In this document: one piece after another, positions 1 to 7,369 of the stretch
Position numbering within the stretch: the stretch's first letter is position 1
Layout: each line of letters begins with the position of its first letter
Origin: an uncultured Oscillospiraceae bacterium
Lineage (GTDB): Bacteria > Bacillota > Clostridia > Oscillospirales > Oscillospiraceae
Assembly: GCA_934569225.1 (NCBI GenBank)
Contig: CAKTKC010000010.1
Location: 1-64,000, forward strand
Length of the DNA stretch: 64,000 nt
Direction of reading: 5' to 3'
The notes under the pieces: generated by a model
Told to the model about the DNA's origin: nothing
The model's input: the letters and a program-made list of their open reading frames with translations, nothing else
Database searches by the model: none
Program-made: the position numbers and the translations under genes

Positions 1-65
<65 letters not shown>

Positions 66-267
66 TGTATCTTAAACTCTTTCCAGAGCCTAAAATCAAC
101 TTTCTGAATAATCTGCTTCTAGCATTTCATTACTCAAGAATTTTCGTTGGCTGTTTTTTCGCTTACGCTTAAACAATCCATTATTGTCCAAGGTGTCTTT
201 TATAATCGTCTGCGTTATTCAATTTACAAGATACAGCGCGCTGACCGCACTCGCGGTTAGCTTGCTC
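66..267 (-). other. rrn leader between promoter P2 and 16S
   Basis: This stretch has no credible coding sequence. It is AT-rich compared with the genes around it and lies between the proximal rrn promoter and the 16S start. It is therefore read as the transcribed, processed pre-rRNA leader. I could not identify a specific boxA or RNase III stem with confidence. Confidence 0.6.
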
Positions 268-296
268 AGTATATCACGCACTCTGGACTTTGTCAA
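268..296 (-). promoter_or_regulatory. rrn promoter P2
   Basis: On the minus strand there is a perfect -35 TTGACA (291-296), a 17-bp spacer and -10 TATACT (268-273), pointing at the 16S gene about 200 bp downstream. Confidence 0.85.
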
Positions 297-373
297 GAAC
301 TTTTTTCGTCCTTTTTCATTTTCCTTTGCACGCGCTTTACTTTCGCCGCCGCTTCTCTCGAAACAGCTTGCAT

Positions 374-402
374 ATATTACCACGGCGCTTTCCCTTTGTC
401 AA
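374..402 (-). promoter_or_regulatory. rrn promoter P1
   Basis: On the minus strand there is TTGACA (397-402), a 17-bp spacer and TAATAT (374-379). With the second promoter about 106 bp downstream it forms the tandem arrangement typical of rRNA operons. It starts just past the hpf terminator. Confidence 0.85.
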
Positions 403-423
403 GCCTAAATTCGACATTTTCTG

Positions 424-458
424 AAAAAATTTGGAAGCCTCCGGAGAGGCTTCCAAAT
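424..458 (-). terminator. intrinsic terminator of hpf
   Basis: A perfect 13-bp stem (429-441 with 446-458, loop of 4) is followed on the minus strand by six T residues. It lies just downstream of the hpf stop and separates hpf from the rrn promoters. Confidence 0.9.
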
Positions 459-470
459 GAACATATTTCC

Positions 471-1010
471 TTATTCCGCGTCGTCGATCAGGCCGTAGCC
501 CCCATCGTTTCTGCGGTACACCACGGCAAAGCTTCCGCCGTTGTCCTCGTCACGGAACGCGAAGAAATTGTGCTCCAGCAGGTTCATCTGCATGACCGCT
601 TCCTCCCGGGTCATGGGCTTGAAGTAGAAGCTCTTGACCTTCTTCAGGCTGAGGTCATCCTCCTCCGGCTCCGGCACGAAGCTGGTCTCCTCCTGCACCG
701 TGCGGGTGAAGGCATCCTGGCGCAGACGACGGGCGAGCCGGGTCTTGTTCTTGCGAATCTGACCTTCAATGGTGCTGACGGCAGCGTCGATGGACGCGAA
801 CATATCCGAAGTGCTTTCGCTTGCCCGGAACCAGGTTCCCGCACCGTGAACGGTGAGCTCCACCTTGTTCTGGTTCTTCTCTACAGAAAAGACGATGAGT
901 GCTTCCGCATCCTCCTCAAAAAAGCGCGCCAGCTTCATGACCTTTTTCTCGGCATAAGCGTGGACATTCCCGGGAAGCTTTACTTTTTTCTCACTGTACT
1001 GGAATTTCAT
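471..1010 (-). CDS. hpf: ribosome hibernation promoting factor, long form
   Basis: The 179-aa protein is a long-form HPF (RaiA/YvyD family). An N-terminal RaiA-type domain (about residues 1-100, starting MKFQYSEKK) binds the 30S subunit. After a charged linker comes the C-terminal domain (about 120-179, KSFYFKPMTREEAVMQMNLL) that mediates dimerisation. In other Firmicutes long HPF alone drives 100S ribosome dimers in stationary phase. The ATG at 1010 is chosen because AAAGGAG sits at the right distance; an in-frame ATG eight codons upstream would put that ribosome binding site inside the gene. It has its own promoter (1055-1083) and terminator and lies next to an rRNA operon. Confidence 0.95.
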   Translation of the reverse strand: MKFQYSEKKVKLPGNVHAYAEKKVMKLARFFEEDAEALIVFSVEKNQNKVELTVHGAGTWFRASESTSDMFASIDAAVSTIEGQIRKNKTRLARRLRQDAFTRTVQEETSFVPEPEEDDLSLKKVKSFYFKPMTREEAVMQMNLLEHNFFAFRDEDNGGSFAVVYRRNDGGYGLIDDAE

Positions 1011-1054
1011 ATGCGGCAGCTCCTTTCGTTTCACCGATTCTTCGGTGTAAGGTT

Positions 1055-1083
1055 ACTATACCACATTTTCCCCATTCCGACAA
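1055..1083 (-). promoter_or_regulatory. promoter of hpf
   Basis: Minus strand: -35 TTGTCG (1078-1083), 17-bp spacer, -10 TATAGT (1055-1060), about 45 bp before the hpf ATG. It lies immediately after the DUF4364 stop codon. Confidence 0.7.
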
Positions 1084-1086
1084 GGG

Positions 1087-1629
1087 TCAATCGTCCGCTT
1101 CGTCCTCATCGTCCAGCAGCTCCGCCATGGTAAGATTATAGACTGCTTCCGCTTTCTTTTCAAAGAGCTTCCCCAGGCGCACCGCCTGACGCTGGTTCGG
1201 CGCCAGCAGCTCCAGGGTCATCAGATTGCCCATCTCGTCGTCCAGCGCCATGACCACAGAGTAGTCTCCGCCCTCCCGGGGGATGATCTGGGTCTTGACG
1301 AAGCTGGAACGGCGGATCTGACGGTTGAACCGGTTGACTGCGTTGTCCGCCCGGCATTTGACCGTGTAGGCGATGGAATCCTCCGTCAGGGATCCGTCCG
1401 CCTTGCCCTTGTCCGTGATCTCATAGCAATCGTTCTCCACCTGCTTCAGATGGCCGGACTTCACCATTTCAGGAATTGCGGTGCAGACGTCGAAATAGCT
1501 CAGGCAGTCGTCCTGATAGCACAGCTCGTAAATCTGCTGCATATTCACGGGATAGTTGACCCTGGCCATTACGAACAGGATCAGCACCTTCACGTCCATC
1601 ATATCATGGATAAATCCAAGTCTCTGCAT
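1087..1629 (-). CDS. DUF4364 family protein, winged-helix-like
   Basis: A 180-aa protein that I recognise as the DUF4364 family of Clostridia. Residues about 10-75 (DVKVLILFVMARVNYPVNMQ then a segment on amino-acid-poor helices ending in YEITDKG) look like a winged-helix DNA-binding fold of the PadR/MarR kind. The C-terminal half is a mixed alpha/beta domain and the tail is very acidic (LLDDEDEADD). The ATG at 1629 is preferred over one 18 codons upstream because GGGGTG lies eight bases before it. The gene is divergent from dpaA. A regulatory role is an inference from the fold; no target is known. Confidence 0.75.
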   Translation of the reverse strand: MQRLGFIHDMMDVKVLILFVMARVNYPVNMQQIYELCYQDDCLSYFDVCTAIPEMVKSGHLKQVENDCYEITDKGKADGSLTEDSIAYTVKCRADNAVNRFNRQIRRSSFVKTQIIPREGGDYSVVMALDDEMGNLMTLELLAPNQRQAVRLGKLFEKKAEAVYNLTMAELLDDEDEADD

Positions 1630-1728
1630 ACACTTCACCCCTTTTTCTTTCATTATACAGAAAAGTTCCGAAAAATCAAGCACCAGCAGAGGACGCCCTG
1701 CATATTCTGGCAGGAAGGAGTGATGCCG

Positions 1729-2484
1729 ATGGATGGCAAACGGCTATACTGCGCCGGCGGCACGGCGGCCGCCCGCTATGCCGGAGAATATCTGAAAAAT
1801 TTCTACGTTGATTTTGCCGAACGCCCCGGTGGGGACGTGGGCGCGGTGCTGCTGGACGTTCCCAGCTTCGCAACCGACGGGACGCTTCGCATGGGGGGAA
1901 GTGTGGAAAATCTGCTGGCGCAGCTTCCGGCGGACGTGACGGTCTGCGGCGGGAATCTTGACCACCCGGCGCTGGACGGCTACCGGTGTATCGATTTTTT
2001 GAAGGACGCCCAGTATCAGGCGGAAAACGCTTACATAACCGCCGAGTGCGCAGTGGAGATTGCCCTGTCCTACCTGCCCATGACCCTGCGGCGGTGTCCC
2101 GTGCTGGTCATCGGCTGGGGACGCATCGGAAAATGCCTGGGGCAGATTCTCCACGCGCTGGGGGCTGACCTGACCGTCGCGGCGCGAAAGGACGCCGACC
2201 GGGCCATGTGCCGGGGGCTGGGCTACGCCGCGGTGGATACCGCCCGGATGGCGGAGACTTTGGGCAAGTACCGTCTGATTCTCAACACCGCGCCGGAAAG
2301 GCTGCTAACCAAGGAACAGCTCGCCCAGTGCCACCCCGACTGCGTGAAAATCGACCTTGCGTCCAAAACCGGCATGGAGGACGATTCCGTCATCGTGGCG
2401 CGGGGGCTGCCGGGCGTCCACATGCCGGAAAGCTCCGGCCGTCTGATTGCGGAGACCTACGTTCGCTTGTGCAGGGAGGATTGA
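1729..2484 (+). CDS. dpaA: dipicolinate synthase subunit A
   Basis: About 251 aa. With DpaB it makes dipicolinic acid from a dihydrodipicolinate-pathway intermediate in the mother cell during sporulation; the acid is packed into the spore core with calcium. The C-terminal two thirds carries a Rossmann nucleotide-binding motif (VLVIGWGRIGKCLGQIL, about residues 124-140), as in the SpoVFA family. The ATG at 1729 is chosen because AAGGAG (1715-1720) lies eight bases upstream; an ATG at 1723 is only two bases from it. dpaB follows after two bases. Presence of the pair implies DPA is made by the dedicated synthase, not by the EtfA route used by cluster I clostridia. Confidence 0.92.
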   Translation: MDGKRLYCAGGTAAARYAGEYLKNFYVDFAERPGGDVGAVLLDVPSFATDGTLRMGGSVENLLAQLPADVTVCGGNLDHPALDGYRCIDFLKDAQYQAENAYITAECAVEIALSYLPMTLRRCPVLVIGWGRIGKCLGQILHALGADLTVAARKDADRAMCRGLGYAAVDTARMAETLGKYRLILNTAPERLLTKEQLAQCHPDCVKIDLASKTGMEDDSVIVARGLPGVHMPESSGRLIAETYVRLCRED

Positions 2485-2486
2485 TT

Positions 2487-3047
2487 ATGGAAATCGGATT
2501 TGCCGTGTGCGGCTCGTTTTGTACTTATTCTATTGTGTTCCCCGTTATGGAGCAGCTCAGCCGGGAGCATCACGTGACCCCCATTTTTTCCGACGCCGCC
2601 TACAGCGTTGACAGCCGCTTCGGGACGGCGCGGGAGCATATCGTCATGGCGGAAACCATCTGCGGCACGCCGCCGCTGCACACCCTTGCCCAGGTGGAGC
2701 CGGTGGGGCCGAAGAAGCTGTTCGACATTCTCATCATCGCCCCCTGCACCGGAAATACCCTGGCAAAGCTCGCCCATTCCATCGCCGACACCCCGGTGAC
2801 CATGGCGGCGAAAAGTCACCTGCGCAACGGCCGCCCGGTTCTCGTCGCCGTGTCCAGCAATGACGCGCTGGCGGGTGCGGCGGAAAATATTGGAAAATTG
2901 CTTGCCCGGAAGCACTACTATTTTGTCCCCTTCGGTCAGGACGACGCCGTGAAGAAGCCCACCAGCATGGTCGCGGACTTTGCGATGATTCCCCAGGCCA
3001 TGACGGAAGCGCTGGCGGGGCGGCAGATTCAGCCAATTCTTTTATAA
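2487..3047 (+). CDS. dpaB: dipicolinate synthase subunit B
   Basis: 186 aa, a flavoprotein-fold subunit (SpoVFB family). Visible family features are MEIGFAVCGSFCTYS at the N-terminus and the segment FDILIIAPCTGNTLAKLAHS, like other flavin-binding decarboxylase-type (UbiX/Dfp) folds. It starts two bases after the dpaA stop with GGGAGGA just upstream, so the two are cotranscribed and probably translationally coupled. Length fits the family (about 190-200 aa). No terminator is visible before the next gene's promoter. Confidence 0.93.
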   Translation: MEIGFAVCGSFCTYSIVFPVMEQLSREHHVTPIFSDAAYSVDSRFGTAREHIVMAETICGTPPLHTLAQVEPVGPKKLFDILIIAPCTGNTLAKLAHSIADTPVTMAAKSHLRNGRPVLVAVSSNDALAGAAENIGKLLARKHYYFVPFGQDDAVKKPTSMVADFAMIPQAMTEALAGRQIQPILL

Positions 3048-3054
3048 CTTTTTC

Positions 3055-3083
3055 TTGCATCTTTCGGGAATATCTGGTAAAAT
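3055..3083 (+). promoter_or_regulatory. promoter for the secreted repeat protein
   Basis: -35 TTGCAT (3055-3060), 17-bp spacer and -10 TAAAAT (3078-3083). It is followed by a leader of about 100 nt with a GC-rich hairpin (CCCGGCGG with CCGCCGGG, about 3141-3166) ahead of the ribosome binding site AGGAGG. Confidence 0.65.
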
Positions 3084-3188
3084 AAGAATCGTCAGGATGG
3101 TACACAAACCAGCATCACATAGGAAGCCCTACCCACACCCCGGCGGCGGCTACTCCCGCCGGGAACGTCACAGTCAGGAGGAAACCAA

Positions 3189-4592
3189 ATGGGTAAATTG
3201 ATCGTTCGAGTTCTGTCTCTGCTGCTGATCGCGGCATTTCTGCCCACGGCGGTTCTGGCCGCGGAATGGAATCTGGAAAACGGCAGCATTGAGATCACCG
3301 CCACCGCAAATGCCGAGGGCGGCACAACCCAGACCGTCTCTCAGGGAGGAAGCAGCGCAGAGGACAGCAACCCCACCATCACCAGCAACGGTAATCAGAC
3401 CGGCAACACCATCACCATCAAGGCGGATGACGGTACCACCGCCAATGTGACCATCGAGGACACCAATATCAACACCGGCAGCGCCGCAATCAAAACCGAG
3501 GGCAAGGGCAACGTCAATCTGAACGTGGAAGGCACCAACACTGTTTCCAGCAACGATAAGCACGCCGGCGTGGAAAAAGCCAATGACGGCAACCTGACCA
3601 TCGGCTCCGAGAGCGGAGAAGGAAAGCTGACCGCCAATGGCGGGGAGTACGGTGCCGGCATCGGCGGCGGCGATGCACAGAGCGGAAACGACATCACCAT
3701 TACCGGCGGAGAGATCATTGCCAACGGCGGCGGATACGGTGCCGGCATCGGCGGCGGATGGTACGGCAACGGCAGTGATATCACCATTTCCGGCGGAGAA
3801 GTGACCGCCAATGGCGGCAGATTCGCCGCAGGTATCGGCGGCGGATGGAGCGGAAACGGCAGTGATATCACCATTTCCGGCGGAGAAGTAACCGCCAATG
3901 GCGGGGAGGCCGGTGCCGGCATCGGCGGCGGATATCTTCATAGCGGAAACGACATCACCATTTCCGGCGGAGAAGTCAACGCCACCGGCGGAACAACCGG
4001 TGCGGGCATCGGCGGCGGCTTCAACGGCGACGCCAGCGATATCGCCATCTCCAAGGATTCTCAGGTGGAGGCTAAAGGCGGAGCTGCAAACGGTATTTCC
4101 GATTGGGGCGCATCCATCGGCTGCGGTGGAAATTACAATGGCACGCCTGGAGAGGAAGTCTCACCGGACACCTCCGGGCTGTATACCACCGGCAAGGTAG
4201 AGCGCATACGCGGCGACGGAACCGTCCTGGACACCATCGTCGGCACGGTAGAGCCTCCGAAATCCGCTTCCTCTGAAGAACCAGACAAGCGGGAGCCGCT
4301 CTACCGGGTGCTCCATCTGGATGGCAGCACGCTGAAGCACCAGGCAGAAACCGCGGACGGCGTTCTGACCCTGACGGCCAAGGCCGACGGCGCCATTCTC
4401 ACCGGCACCCTCCGGGCGCTGGGCTATCTGCAGAACCAAGGCATTGAGAAGATCACCTTCACCGACGGCGCCCACACGGCGACCATCGTTCTGGCCGACC
4501 TGATCGCCAAGGGTCAGCCGGAGGATGTCTATGTCCTCACCCTGGGTGCGGAGAATACCCTGACCCTGAACGGCGAAGCCATTGATTTCTGA
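3189..4592 (+). CDS. secreted beta-helix-like repeat protein
   Basis: 467 aa. It has a clear signal peptide (GKLIVRVLSLLLIAAFLPTA then VLAAEW; cleavage near residue 25). Residues about 149-310 consist of consecutive 29-residue repeats of the form A-N-G-G-x2-G-A-G-I-G-G-G-x8-D-I-T-I-S-G-G-E-V-T. The preceding 100 residues are rich in N, T, G and I, as in right-handed parallel beta-helices related to the carbohydrate-binding Cthe_2159 type. The last 120 residues form a separate globular domain (SSEEPDKREPLYRVLHLDG onward) with no anchor, sortase motif or transmembrane segment. Exported and probably carbohydrate- or surface-interacting; the ligand is unknown. It has its own promoter and terminator. 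Confidence 0.8.
   Translation: MGKLIVRVLSLLLIAAFLPTAVLAAEWNLENGSIEITATANAEGGTTQTVSQGGSSAEDSNPTITSNGNQTGNTITIKADDGTTANVTIEDTNINTGSAAIKTEGKGNVNLNVEGTNTVSSNDKHAGVEKANDGNLTIGSESGEGKLTANGGEYGAGIGGGDAQSGNDITITGGEIIANGGGYGAGIGGGWYGNGSDITISGGEVTANGGRFAAGIGGGWSGNGSDITISGGEVTANGGEAGAGIGGGYLHSGNDITISGGEVNATGGTTGAGIGGGFNGDASDIAISKDSQVEAKGGAANGISDWGASIGCGGNYNGTPGEEVSPDTSGLYTTGKVERIRGDGTVLDTIVGTVEPPKSASSEEPDKREPLYRVLHLDGSTLKHQAETADGVLTLTAKADGAILTGTLRALGYLQNQGIEKITFTDGAHTATIVLADLIAKGQPEDVYVLTLGAENTLTLNGEAIDF
3633..4110 (+). repeat. 87-bp coding repeats (29-residue beta-helix units)
   Basis: The A-N-G-G element recurs at residues 149, 178, 207, 236 and 265 of the protein (bases 3633, 3720, 3807, 3894 and 3981), an exact 87-bp period. 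A degenerate sixth unit is at residue 295 (4071), one residue longer. Units 3 and 4 are nearly identical at the DNA level, which points to recent duplication or gene conversion. Confidence 0.9.
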
Positions 4593-4608
4593 TTATAATA
4601 CACAATGC

Positions 4609-4634
4609 GCCCCCGGTTCTGTCGAACCGGGGGC
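4609..4634. terminator. convergent hairpin terminator
   Basis: A perfect 11-bp GC-rich stem (4609-4619 with 4624-4634, loop TGTC) lies between the converging repeat-protein gene and nadE. The T-tracts are short on both sides, so it is assigned as a bidirectional terminator from position and stability. Confidence 0.7.
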
Positions 4635-4639
4635 ATAAT

Positions 4640-6571
4640 TTATAGTTGTTCAACTTCATCCAGCCACAGTCTTGCGCCGGCGTCGCTGGGCATCCGCCAG
4701 TCCCCTCTGGGGCTGAGGGTGACGGAGCCGACCTTCACGCCGTCTGGCAGACAGCTGCGCTTGAACTGCTGGGTGAAGAACCGGCGATAGAAGGTTTTCA
4801 GCCATTTCTTGATGACTTCCGGCTCAAAATCCCCCGCGAACGCCCGACAGGCCAGGGTGTAGATTTTCGTGGGGCGGAAGCCGAAGCGGAGGACATAATA
4901 CAGGAAAAAGTCATGCAGCGCGTAGGGGCCGACCAGATCCTCGGTGTGCTGGGCGATTTTCCCCTCGGCGTCCGGGGGCAGCAGCTCCGGGCTGATGGGG
5001 GTGTCCAGAATGTCCTGAAGCACCGCCCGGGAGGGGGCGAAGGCGGGCATTTCCGAAATCGCGTCGATCATCCAGCGGATGAGCGTCTTGGGGATGGAGG
5101 CGTTCACGCCGTACATGCTCATGTGGTCGCCGTTGTAGGTACACCAGCCGAGAGCCAGCTCGCTCAAGTCCCCGGTACCCACCACGATGCCGCCGACGAC
5201 ACTGGCATAGTCCATGAGAATCTGCGTCCGTTCTCTGGCCTGAGAATTTTCGTAGGTGCCGTTGTGGATATTGGGGTCGTGGCCGATGTCGGAGAAGTGG
5301 AGGTTCACCGCGTCTTTGATATTGATTTCCTTGCAGGAGATTCCCAGGGTGCGCATCAGCTCCCAGGAATTGTTGTACGTCCGGTCGGAGGTGCCGAAGC
5401 AGGGCATGGTCACGCCGCAGACGTCCGACGCGGGCCGCCCCAGCCGGCGCATGGCCTCCACGGACACCAGCAGCGCCAGCGTGGAGTCCAGTCCCCCGGA
5501 AATGCCGACGACCGCTTTCGCGCTGCCCAGAATGGACAGCCGCTGTTTCAGCCCCGCCACCTGCATGTGGAAAATTTCCATGCACCGCCGGACGCGGTTC
5601 TCCTTCCCCGTGGGGACGAAGGGCAGTTTCGACAGCGGATAATCTGCGCCGTCGCTGCGAAGCTCCGGGGCGTTGGTGTCTATCAGGACGGCGGGACTGC
5701 CTTGATTCTGCTGGGCGGCATCCTTGAAGCCCTTGTTTTTCATCCGGTCGGCGCGAACGCGACCAAGGTCGCAGTCGCGCACCAGCATGTAATCCGACGC
5801 AATGGGTTCTTCCGTTTCGGCAAGGAGCCTTCCGTCCTCTGCGATCAGGCTCTGGCCGGAAAAGATCAAGTCCTGTGTGGACTCCGTGGAACCGGCGGAA
5901 CAGTAGGCGTAAACGCAGTTCAGCGCGGCGGACTGGTGCTGCACCAGCCCCCGGCGGTAGGCGCGCTTGCCGATGGTTTCGTTGGAGGCGGAGAGATTCA
6001 AAATCACCTCCGCGCCGTTCAGCGCCAGAAACGTGGACGGCGGCAGGGGCGTCCACATATCCTCGCAGATCTCCACGCCCAGCAGCGCACCGCCGCCAAT
6101 GCGGAAAATGGCTCTGGGGAGAATGGGGACAGGCTCGCCGTCAAGCTCCGCCACGTCCTCCGTCACCTCCGCCCCGGAGGAGAACCAGCGCTTTTCGTAA
6201 AACTCATTATAATTGGGGATATAGGTCTTCGGCACCAGGGCGTGAATCTTTCCCCGGGAAATGACGGCAGCGCAGTTGTACAGCCGCATTCCCGTCCGGA
6301 CGGGCAGTCCCACCGCCGCCGTTAAGCCGGGGTGATTTTTTGTGCAGTCGGCAATTTTTCGGATTCCCTGCTGAACCCCCGTCCAGAGGGTGTCCTGAAA
6401 AAACAGATCCTGACAGGAATACCCGGTAAGCGCCAGCTCCGGGAACAGGACGATATCCGCCCGCACCCCGTCGGCTTTTTCGATATAGGCGCAGATATCC
6501 TCCGCGTTTTTCGCCGTATCTCCCACCCTGACCGCCGGTACGGCGCAGGCGATTCTGATAAAATCCAGCAT
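4640..6571 (-). CDS. nadE: glutamine-dependent NAD+ synthetase
   Basis: 643 aa, the long two-domain form. The N-terminal nitrilase-type amidohydrolase has the Glu (FPELALTGYSC), Lys (VPKTYIPNYNEFYEKRWF) and Cys (GVEICEDMWTP) catalytic elements and feeds ammonia from glutamine. The C-terminal synthetase has the PP-loop SGGLDSTLAL and the family signature GTGDLSELALGW. It converts deamido-NAD to NAD. The ATG at 6571 follows GGGAGGA at good spacing; the frame is open 39 codons further upstream, but that stretch is unlike the family. It has its own promoter at 6602-6630. Confidence 0.96.
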   Translation of the reverse strand: MLDFIRIACAVPAVRVGDTAKNAEDICAYIEKADGVRADIVLFPELALTGYSCQDLFFQDTLWTGVQQGIRKIADCTKNHPGLTAAVGLPVRTGMRLYNCAAVISRGKIHALVPKTYIPNYNEFYEKRWFSSGAEVTEDVAELDGEPVPILPRAIFRIGGGALLGVEICEDMWTPLPPSTFLALNGAEVILNLSASNETIGKRAYRRGLVQHQSAALNCVYAYCSAGSTESTQDLIFSGQSLIAEDGRLLAETEEPIASDYMLVRDCDLGRVRADRMKNKGFKDAAQQNQGSPAVLIDTNAPELRSDGADYPLSKLPFVPTGKENRVRRCMEIFHMQVAGLKQRLSILGSAKAVVGISGGLDSTLALLVSVEAMRRLGRPASDVCGVTMPCFGTSDRTYNNSWELMRTLGISCKEINIKDAVNLHFSDIGHDPNIHNGTYENSQARERTQILMDYASVVGGIVVGTGDLSELALGWCTYNGDHMSMYGVNASIPKTLIRWMIDAISEMPAFAPSRAVLQDILDTPISPELLPPDAEGKIAQHTEDLVGPYALHDFFLYYVLRFGFRPTKIYTLACRAFAGDFEPEVIKKWLKTFYRRFFTQQFKRSCLPDGVKVGSVTLSPRGDWRMPSDAGARLWLDEVEQL

Positions 6572-6601
6572 AGGAATTCCTCCCGACCTTTTTCTGAGGG
6601 T

Positions 6602-6630
6602 ATCATACCATATTCTTCCCGATTTGCCAA
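6602..6630 (-). promoter_or_regulatory. promoter of nadE
   Basis: Minus strand: -35 TTGGCA (6625-6630), 17-bp spacer, -10 TATGAT (6602-6607), about 30 bp before the nadE ATG. Confidence 0.75.
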
Positions 6631-6652
6631 TAGTAATCCCGCATAGAAAAGA

Positions 6653-6681
6653 GTGACAGATAAGCCAAAGTGTGATATAAA
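6653..6681 (+). promoter_or_regulatory. candidate promoter of the ECF sigma operon
   Basis: GTGACA (6653-6658), 17-bp spacer, TATAAA (6676-6681), about 130 bp before the sigma gene. It is a housekeeping-type match of moderate quality. An additional autoregulated ECF promoter may exist but cannot be recognised without knowing the sigma's consensus. Confidence 0.45.
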
Positions 6682-6811
6682 GAATCATGGATAAACAGCG
6701 GCAGGATCTTCAAAAAATCGAAAAATTTTCTGAAAGCCTGCAATATGAAGCCACATTTTTGCGAGCATATAAGTGAAGGGCCTTTCAAAAAGAAACAAAG
6801 GAGGTGTTTGC

Positions 6812-7369
6812 ATGGACGATCAGAAAATAGTAGACCTGTATTGGCAGCGTTCTGAGAAAGCGATTGAAGAAACGGATTCCAAATACGGCGGCTATTGTTT
6901 CAGCATTGCCTACAATGTCCTGGCAAACAAGGAAGATGCCGAGGAAAGTGTCAGCGATACCTATATGGCGGCGTGGAATGAACTTCCGCCCCATCGCCCT
7001 TCGATACTTGCAGCCTTCCTCGGTAAAATCACCCGCAATATCTCCATCAGCCGGTGGAGATCCCGCAGCGCATATAAGCGGGGCGGCGGTGAAATTGTTC
7101 TTGCTTTGGAGGAATTGGAGGAATGCGTCGCGGATTCGCAGAATGTGGAAGAAACCTATATCAGGAGGGAAGCCGCAGCAGTTTTCAACCGTTTCCTGGA
7201 CGCGCTCCCGGATACAGAGCGCAAAATCTTCCTGCGCCGGTATTGGTACCTTGACCCGATTGCGGAAATCGCGGCAAATTTCGGATTTTCCCAGAGCAAA
7301 GTCACGTCAATCCTGTACCGGACAAGAGCTAAGCTCCGGGTGCAGCTGGAAAAGGAGGGCTTTGTATGA
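6812..7369 (+). CDS. ECF-type RNA polymerase sigma factor
   Basis: 185 aa. Sigma region 2 covers about residues 10-80 (YCFSIAYNVLANKEDAEESV, DTYMAAWNELP) and region 4 about 120-180 (FNRFLDALPDTERKIFLRRY, then a helix-turn-helix IAEIAANFGFSQSKVTSILY). It would direct RNA polymerase to a small regulon. The ATG at 6812 follows AAAGGAGGTG. The next gene starts inside the stop codon (ATGA overlap) and encodes a membrane protein with a small cytoplasmic N-terminus, the usual arrangement of a sigma/anti-sigma pair. It belongs to the same clade style as the sigma at 40451-41005. Confidence 0.93.
   Translation: MDDQKIVDLYWQRSEKAIEETDSKYGGYCFSIAYNVLANKEDAEESVSDTYMAAWNELPPHRPSILAAFLGKITRNISISRWRSRSAYKRGGGEIVLALEELEECVADSQNVEETYIRREAAAVFNRFLDALPDTERKIFLRRYWYLDPIAEIAANFGFSQSKVTSILYRTRAKLRVQLEKEGFV

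Noticed and set aside
1684..1728. Sporulation sigma (SigE/SigK) promoter in front of dpaA
   Set aside because: A CATATTCT sequence resembles a SigE -10, but no matching -35 was found at the right distance.
3633..4110. 87-bp periodic repeats considered as a CRISPR array or non-coding tandem repeat
   Set aside because: They keep the reading frame, the variable positions are codon-wise, and there are no unique spacers.
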